Positions 59,475-64,000 of a DNA stretch of 64,000 bases are shown here, piece after piece (position 1 is the first letter of the stretch; each line of letters begins with the position of its first letter). Both the position numbers and the translations under genes were made by a program. Source of the stretch: Rhodococcus sp. SMB37 (GTDB lineage Bacteria; Actinomycetota; Actinomycetes; Mycobacteriales; Mycobacteriaceae); NCBI RefSeq assembly GCF_004345605.1, contig NZ_SLVY01000011.1:62001-126000 (forward strand). The letters are read 5' to 3'. A model generated the notes under the pieces. The model did no database searches and had not been told where the DNA came from. It was given only the letters and a program-made list of their open reading frames with translations.

Positions 59475-60130
59475 ATGAACACTCCGCGTATCAGGGAACA
59501 AACACCACCAGTTGAGGTGCCGCCCGGGCAAACCTGCCGAGTGCGTTGTGGGCGTGGGCGGGTGCTGTCGCCGGGCTCACCGGGGTGGTGGGATCCAGGC
59601 CAGCGTGGCGATGGGTGCCGCCTATGACGAGGACAATGCCGGCAACGCCGTGGCGATTACTGTCGCGTTCGCCGAGCAACGTACCGCGATGCTCGTGATG
59701 CACCTGAGTCTCACCGTCTCGACGCTCCTACTCTTGATCTTCGCAGCCGGTCTGCATCGGCAGTTGCGAGCGTCGCTACCGGAGTTCAGTATCCTGCCGA
59801 GCGTCGCCGCGTTCGGCCTGGTACTCACCTCGGCGGGGACCCTGCTCGGGACGGGCCTCGACACCGAGCTTCTGTTCGGTCTGTCCGACACCGACAAGAT
59901 GGTGCCGGAGGTCGCGGTGTTCGCCTCGCACTGGATGGGCACCATTCTTTGGCTCTGGGTGGGGGCGGGTCTGAGCGGACTTGTGGTTGCGGTTGCCGCA
60001 CTGCGTCACCGCGAGGTGCCCCGCTGGCTGGGATGGACGAGTCTCATGCTCGGCGGCCTGACGACCTTTTTCGGCATCTCACCGCTCCAGTACATGGCAG
60101 GGTTCGTCGGTCCGGTATGGGTCCTACCCG
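59475..60130 (+). pseudogene. Four-span membrane protein with two frameshifts
   Basis: A start at ATG 59475 (MNTPRIREQ) is followed by the expected next segment in a second frame (ALWAWAGAVAGLTGVVG) and by the remainder in a third frame (from GIQASVAMGAAYDEDN). This implies two small indels between about 59540 and 59600. The rest has four membrane spans and the family-like block LQYMAGFVGPVW at the end. The frame then continues without a stop into a kinase ATPase domain. An internal start could still give a membrane protein fused to that domain. Confidence 0.6.
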
Positions 60131-60522
60131 TACTCCACGAACTCGGGCTCACCCCTGCACTGAGCGAGCTCGCCGCGAATCACGCGCGAGGCGGGTTCCA
60201 CGTCGAGCTCGATGCCGATCTTCCAGCGGACATGGCGGAACCCCTCGCTGTCGCCGCGTACGGAATCGCGTTCGAAGCGATCCTCAATGCACGCCGTCAC
60301 TCCGGCGCGGGAGGGTGCCGCATACGGATCGTCAGCGACGGGAATGTTCTCGCCCTCGACATCTTCGACGAGGGAACAGGACTCGGGTCGGACACGCGCG
60401 CCGGAGTGGGAACGCAGAGTATGCGCGAGCGGGCCAGGGGTGTCGGCGGCACGCTCCGGATCGACAGCGGCGAGTATCGCGGCACTGTCGTGCGGGCCCG
60501 GCCCCCCTGGCGCGGGCCATGA
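60131..60522 (+). pseudogene. NarL-type sensor kinase ATPase domain, N-terminus lost
   Basis: The last 130 residues of this frame are a HATPase domain of the HPK7 (NarX/DesK) class: VLHELGLTPALSELA, EAILNARRHSGA for the N box, DEGTGLG and GTQSMRERARGVGGTLRI. The phospho-acceptor helix with its His is absent, since the frame joins straight to a membrane protein. It cannot phosphorylate itself. The response regulator gene starts inside its stop (ATGA), which shows that an intact kinase-regulator pair once stood here. Confidence 0.7.
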
Positions 60523-61169
60523 ACAACAGCGAGAGGATCCGAGTCGCTGTCGTCGACGACCATCCGGTCTTCCGGCTGGGCATGGCCGCATTGCTCGGCA
60601 CACTCGACAGCATCGACGTCGTATGCGAGGCCAGCTCTGTCCGAGAGGTCCTCGATGTGGTCACCGCCGACGTCGGCGTCGTGCTCATGGACATCGAACT
60701 GGGCGACGGGTCCGGCATCGACGCGACCCGCAGCATCGTCGAGAAGTTTCCTGAGACTCGTGTTCTCGTCGTGACGATGCACGAGGACGAGGACACGCTC
60801 GTCGCCTCGATACGTGCGGGGGCTCGGGGATATCTGGTCAAGGGCGCCGACCCGTCGGGTGTCGAGCGAGCTATCCGCGCGGTCGCGGACGGCGAGATGA
60901 AAGTGGGCGCAGCAGTTGCGGCGAAGGCACCCGGCGCTATGGCCGCGTCGCGAGCCCTGGCTCCGACGATGTTCCCGGAACCGACCGACAGGGAACGCGA
61001 GATCCTCGATCTGGTGGCGAGGGGACTCGACAACGCGACGATCTCCCGTCGTCTTGTGCTCACCCAGAAGACCGTGCGGAACCACGTGTCGAACATCTTC
61101 GGGAAGGTCGGTGCAGCGGATCGCGCGAGTGCAATCGTGCGGGCGCGGGAAGCCATAGAAGGCTTCTGA
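60519..61169 (+). CDS. NarL-type response regulator (orphaned)
   Basis: This is a 216-residue regulator. The receiver has DDH at 13-15, phospho-acceptor Asp58 (VLMDIELG) and Lys108 (YLVKGA). The LuxR-type helix-turn-helix (about 150-210) has TDREREILDLVARGL and TQKTVRNHVSNIF. Its partner kinase upstream has lost its phospho-acceptor, so this regulator is an orphan or takes its signal from another kinase. ATG 60519 overlaps the previous stop. Confidence 0.88.
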   Translation: MNNSERIRVAVVDDHPVFRLGMAALLGTLDSIDVVCEASSVREVLDVVTADVGVVLMDIELGDGSGIDATRSIVEKFPETRVLVVTMHEDEDTLVASIRAGARGYLVKGADPSGVERAIRAVADGEMKVGAAVAAKAPGAMAASRALAPTMFPEPTDREREILDLVARGLDNATISRRLVLTQKTVRNHVSNIFGKVGAADRASAIVRAREAIEGF

Positions 61170-61217
61170 AGTGCCCCTGGGTATCGGACTCACCCCGCGG
61201 GCGCTCAGGACGGCCGG

Positions 61218-62000
61218 CTACTTCTGTGCCAGTTGTGCTGCGGGCCTTTCTGCCCAAGCTGCTTCGACGACTTCGCTGAGCGCTTCGCCCTTCGCGAAAC
61301 CGTAGTAGGCAGAGAATTGGACGACTATCTCGTCCATTTCGGACTTGGTGATGTCACCGGAGTGGAGTGCGGCTCCGACATGACTTCTCATGGGAGTGAT
61401 GGCGTCGTTGAAAGACACGCAGGCGACCGTGATGATTCGACGCTCGCGACGGGTCAGTCCGGGGCGCTGCCAGACGTGTCCGAAGACGAAGTTGAGGATG
61501 CCCGCGTGCCGATACGGAGTGTTGTGAGGGGGCGCTGGAATGAGGTTGACGTCAGCGAACTCCCGCGCACCGGCCTCGAAGCGTTCGTCCCATTCCGAAA
61601 TGCCGAGAGTGCTGTGCGACAACGTGGGCCAGGGTGCGGGTTCCTCCCCGCGGTCGCGGTGGATCTGCGCCCATTGCCGCATGACAGCGCCTTCCAGATG
61701 GGATGCCTTCGGCCACCCGCTGTACACGGCGAAATGGAGTACGAATTCGAGCATTTCTTCCAGTTCGATGTCGCCGCTCTCGAGTGAGGCGCGCACATAT
61801 GCCTCGATGGGGCCCGGTGCGTCCGCGCCGGCGACGCAGGCCAGCGCAACCCACCGCCGGTCTTTGCGACTCAATCCAGGTCGCGACCACACCTCGCCGA
61901 AAACGAAGTCGCGTGAAACTTGTTGGAAGGGCGTGCTGATTTCGGTGGGTTCACGGCGCAGCACTGCACGGAAGGTCTCGTCGGCGTTGTTGTGGCTCAT
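61218..62000 (-). CDS. Double carboxymuconolactone-decarboxylase-domain protein
   Basis: This 260-residue protein contains two CMD-like helical repeats, about 30-110 (FGEVWSRPGLSRKDRRWVALACVA) and 168-250 (FGHVWQRPGLTRRERRIITVACVS). Each has the RPGLxxxxRR signature. The CxxC pair of peroxidase-type members (AhpD) is absent, so it belongs with the gamma-carboxymuconolactone-decarboxylase group. The active-site His is not certain. It is encoded downstream of the medium-chain dehydrogenase gene, 41 bp away, and is probably co-transcribed with it. Confidence 0.85.
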   Translation of the reverse strand: MSHNNADETFRAVLRREPTEISTPFQQVSRDFVFGEVWSRPGLSRKDRRWVALACVAGADAPGPIEAYVRASLESGDIELEEMLEFVLHFAVYSGWPKASHLEGAVMRQWAQIHRDRGEEPAPWPTLSHSTLGISEWDERFEAGAREFADVNLIPAPPHNTPYRHAGILNFVFGHVWQRPGLTRRERRIITVACVSFNDAITPMRSHVGAALHSGDITKSEMDEIVVQFSAYYGFAKGEALSEVVEAAWAERPAAQLAQK

Positions 62001-62041
62001 GATCGAGTTCCTGTCTTTCGGGATGGAGTGGCGCCTGATGT

Positions 62042-63076
62042 TCAGTTGAGGTTCAGTGCGACGCGGATCGAATCGCGTTGAGACGTGCGCTCGGCCAAGA
62101 GCGAGAATGCGTCGGCGAACTTGTCGAGTGGGAAACTGTCGCCCAAAAGGTCGGCGGTGGGGATCTTCCCAGCGTTGATGAGGTCGACTGCCTGCTCGGT
62201 GTCGAGGCCTGCGCCTGGGTGCAAGGTGATTCTCCTGGTGGGAATCCAGTCCGGATGGAAATCCTCCAGCGGCCCGTCCTTCATTCCCGCCAGGACCACA
62301 TGGCCACCTTTGCGTACAAGGTCCATGGCGAGGTTGACCGTCACCGAGCTTCCCGATGCGGCATCGATGACGACATCGGCCATCTGTCCGTTCGTGATCT
62401 CACGAACGCGATCGACGGCATCGTCGTTTTCGACGTCGATCGTGTGGTCTGCTCCGACCCGCAACGCGTGGTCGAGGCGAAAGCGGTCTCGCGCGGTCCC
62501 CGTCACGATAATTGTCGAGGCACCGGCAGCGCGTGCGGCCACGATGGTGGCCATGCCCATGTGGCCAGGACCCTCGACGACGACAACATCGCTTTGTCGA
62601 ACCGGTGCCACCCACGTTACGGCGCAACTCAGCGGCTCGAAGAACGTCAATTCGTCGGCGGGACGATCTTCGCGCAGCCGGTAGACCTTCGAGCCCGGCA
62701 GCAGTTCGAGATGCTCGGCGAACCCGCCGTACAGTCCGGACCCTTCGTGTATCGAGAAGTCGTGGCCGTAGATCCGGTTGCCCTCGGGTGTGATCAGGAG
62801 TTCGCGCACGGCGACCCGGTCGCCTTCGTCGACACCCCATTCGGCAGCGGTAGCCGGCCGAATCCTGTCGATGCGGCCGACGATCTCGTGGCCCGGGACG
62901 GACGGGAAGGCGCCTCCCCACGAGGTGTGGATGTTGCCACGAAAATGGTCGACATCGCTGTGGCACAGTCCTGTTGCTTCGATCCGCAGCACGGCGCCGT
63001 CGGTGGGCGGGTCAGGTTCCGCGAACTCGCGCTCTTCCCACGTCTCGTCACCGGAGAAGACGATGGCTCCGCTCAT
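62042..63076 (-). CDS. Medium-chain (zinc-type) alcohol dehydrogenase, no structural zinc site
   Basis: This is a 344-residue medium-chain dehydrogenase: GLCHSDVDHFRG and PGHEIVGRI supply the catalytic zinc ligands, a third Cys is in EPLSCAVTW, and VEGPGHMGMATIV is the NAD Rossmann turn. The cluster of four Cys that holds the structural zinc is missing, replaced by an ITPEGNRIYGHDF segment. ATG 63076 follows GAGAGGTG; the longer frame to 63100 is less likely. It is divergent from a TetR regulator, with a palindrome between them, and should be controlled by it. Confidence 0.87.
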   Translation of the reverse strand: MSGAIVFSGDETWEEREFAEPDPPTDGAVLRIEATGLCHSDVDHFRGNIHTSWGGAFPSVPGHEIVGRIDRIRPATAAEWGVDEGDRVAVRELLITPEGNRIYGHDFSIHEGSGLYGGFAEHLELLPGSKVYRLREDRPADELTFFEPLSCAVTWVAPVRQSDVVVVEGPGHMGMATIVAARAAGASTIIVTGTARDRFRLDHALRVGADHTIDVENDDAVDRVREITNGQMADVVIDAASGSSVTVNLAMDLVRKGGHVVLAGMKDGPLEDFHPDWIPTRRITLHPGAGLDTEQAVDLINAGKIPTADLLGDSFPLDKFADAFSLLAERTSQRDSIRVALNLN

Positions 63077-63180
63077 TACTACACCTCTCGGGTGGTGCAT
63101 TCGTGCGTCCCGGTCACGTGCTCGAGCGCACCTTCGTGACGGGCCATGAAGCGCTCGATCTCGTTCAGTGGACTGAATGG

Positions 63181-63196
63181 TAAGTCCATAGACTTA
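63181..63196. promoter_or_regulatory. Palindromic operator before the TetR gene
   Basis: TAAGTC-CATA-GACTTA is a perfect 6 bp inverted repeat in the 150 bp between the divergent dehydrogenase and TetR genes. It lies 30 bp before the TetR start, as is usual for a self-repressing TetR regulator. Confidence 0.6.
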
Positions 63197-63225
63197 ATTT
63201 GTCGAGGGGTGGTTACATTTGGTGC

Positions 63226-63906
63226 ATGTCAGAACAGCGGGGATACCCCATCGCTCCGTCGCCGAAGCAGCAGTTGGTGCTCACCGCTGAACGCCTCTAC
63301 GCCCTCCACGGACTTGATGGAGTCCCCCTTCGTCACATCGGCGTCGCCGCCGGCATGGCGAACAAATCCGCAGTGCAGTACCACTTCGGCAGCAAAGAGA
63401 ATCTGATCCAGGCGATCCTGATCAACCGGATCGACGGCCTGACGCATCGTCGTGAGCTACTCGAAGCACGGTTGTCGGACGGCAACCTGCGACAGATCCT
63501 CGAAGCACATCACCTCCCGCTGATCGAGCTTGCAGAAGATGAGGATTGCTACTACCTGCCGTTCCTGGAACTCCTCCTGCGGGAAAGTCACCCGATGGAC
63601 GACCTGACCGAGCGTCACCGTCAGTCCAGGCGCAGTTACTACGCCCACTTGGATCGGCTCCTTCGACACATACCGCAACCGGTTCGCGACATGCGGGTGC
63701 ATCAAGCGTCGGCGGTGTGCGTCCACATCTCCGCCGACCGACATCGGATGCGCATGCACGGGGTTACTGTGGCCCCATACGCCCTGCACGTGAGCCAACT
63801 CCTGGACCTACTCGTCAGCATCCTGACAACGCCTCCTTCGGAGGAAACGCTCGCAGCCCTCGAAAGTTCACCCCAGAAGGCGCCGGTGTACCGAGAGCTT
63901 CCCTGA
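63226..63906 (+). CDS. TetR-family regulator
   Basis: This 226-residue protein has an N-terminal helix-turn-helix (about 16-60: LTAERLYALHGLDGVPLRHIG, then MANKSAVQYHFGSKENL) and an acidic, His-rich ligand domain. The start MSEQRG at 63226 is preceded by no strong ribosome site; GGGGTGG lies 15 bases ahead. It is divergent from the dehydrogenase/CMD pair, its probable targets. Confidence 0.87.
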   Translation: MSEQRGYPIAPSPKQQLVLTAERLYALHGLDGVPLRHIGVAAGMANKSAVQYHFGSKENLIQAILINRIDGLTHRRELLEARLSDGNLRQILEAHHLPLIELAEDEDCYYLPFLELLLRESHPMDDLTERHRQSRRSYYAHLDRLLRHIPQPVRDMRVHQASAVCVHISADRHRMRMHGVTVAPYALHVSQLLDLLVSILTTPPSEETLAALESSPQKAPVYRELP

Positions 63907-63980
63907 GCTCGAGGCGCCGACCGGCGCCGGGTGGACCTGCAACGCGAGCCTCTGTGGGCCGGGTCGGGGTAGCCTCGGCT

Positions 63981-64000
63981 ATGGGCAAATTCAAGGATGC
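63981..64000 (+). CDS. Start of a further gene, cut by window edge
   Basis: ATG 63981 begins MGKFKD and runs off the window. A TAGCCT box lies ten bases before it, a spacing typical of leaderless actinobacterial promoters. Too little is seen to name the product. Confidence 0.35.

Noticed and set aside
63914-63929. GGCGCC-GACC-GGCGCC as a terminator after the TetR gene
   Set aside because: The 6 bp GC palindrome is short and expected by chance in this base composition. It is not listed as a feature.
1-64000. CRISPR arrays, tRNA or rRNA genes, phage or plasmid functions
   Set aside because: No regular short repeats with spacers, no cloverleaf-like sequence with CCA-type end, and no recognisable phage, transposase or replication gene was found by eye. 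Small RNAs cannot be excluded this way.

Overview
The window is high-GC DNA with short intergenic gaps, many ATGA stop/start overlaps, frequent GTG starts and an F420-type oxidoreductase. This points to a mycolic-acid actinobacterium, most likely a Rhodococcus or close relative (inference from gene content, no search run). About sixty genes are intact. Most are catabolic and sit in blocks, each with its own regulator. No rRNA, tRNA, CRISPR array, transposase or integrase was seen.

1-8.7 kb: an indole-3-acetate (auxin) degradation locus of the iac type. Leftward genes run iacA, iacB, iacI, iacC, iacD, iacE, iacF. A partial IacH-like amidase, an unknown small gene and a FixJ-type response regulator sit at its distal side. 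A PAS-PAS histidine kinase is divergent from iacA, so a two-component system brackets the operon. 8.7-9.7 kb holds only gene remnants.

9.8-33 kb: a block for an alicyclic or arylpropionate compound. MhpA-, MhpB- and MhpC-like enzymes attack 3-(3-hydroxyphenyl)propionate. Around them are a CoA-transferase, an enoyl-CoA hydratase relative, an esterase, two flavin monooxygenases, an LLM monooxygenase, a CoA ligase, two KstD-like desaturases, a [3Fe-4S] ferredoxin with a P450, and an SDR. Two repeated operator-like motifs link scattered promoters in two interleaved sets. I assign these to the IclR and TetR regulators of the block. The P450, SDR and paired desaturases resemble a route that aromatises a cyclohexane ring and would deliver a phenol to MhpA.

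33-40 kb: a DUF2268 peptidase-like protein, an acyl-CoA synthetase, and a compact tatA-tatC-tatB operon led by a Tat lipoprotein with an intradiol-dioxygenase fold.

39.7-52 kb: the least familiar system. A diiron oxygenase of the heme-oxygenase-like (CADD/UndA) class is followed by a Rieske ferredoxin, an FAD ferredoxin reductase, an aldehyde dehydrogenase, a second Rieske protein, a gamma-glutamyltransferase-like enzyme and a RidA-like protein. Next to it are a GlcG/HbpS protein, a PucR regulator, an MFS transporter and a second transporter. A shared palindromic motif lies before three of the promoters. I infer a dedicated oxidative amine or N-compound pathway; this is the best candidate for an undescribed system.

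52-64 kb: housekeeping-like and accessory genes (LysR, BASS transporter, HugZ-like and F420 PPOX proteins, a Gfo/Idh protein beside an unusual homoserine-dehydrogenase-like protein, a DHFR-like reductase). A decayed patch at 58.8-60.5 kb contains a broken hydrolase and a kinase ATPase domain fused to a frameshifted membrane protein. A NarL-type regulator, a double-CMD protein, a medium-chain dehydrogenase and a TetR regulator close the window.
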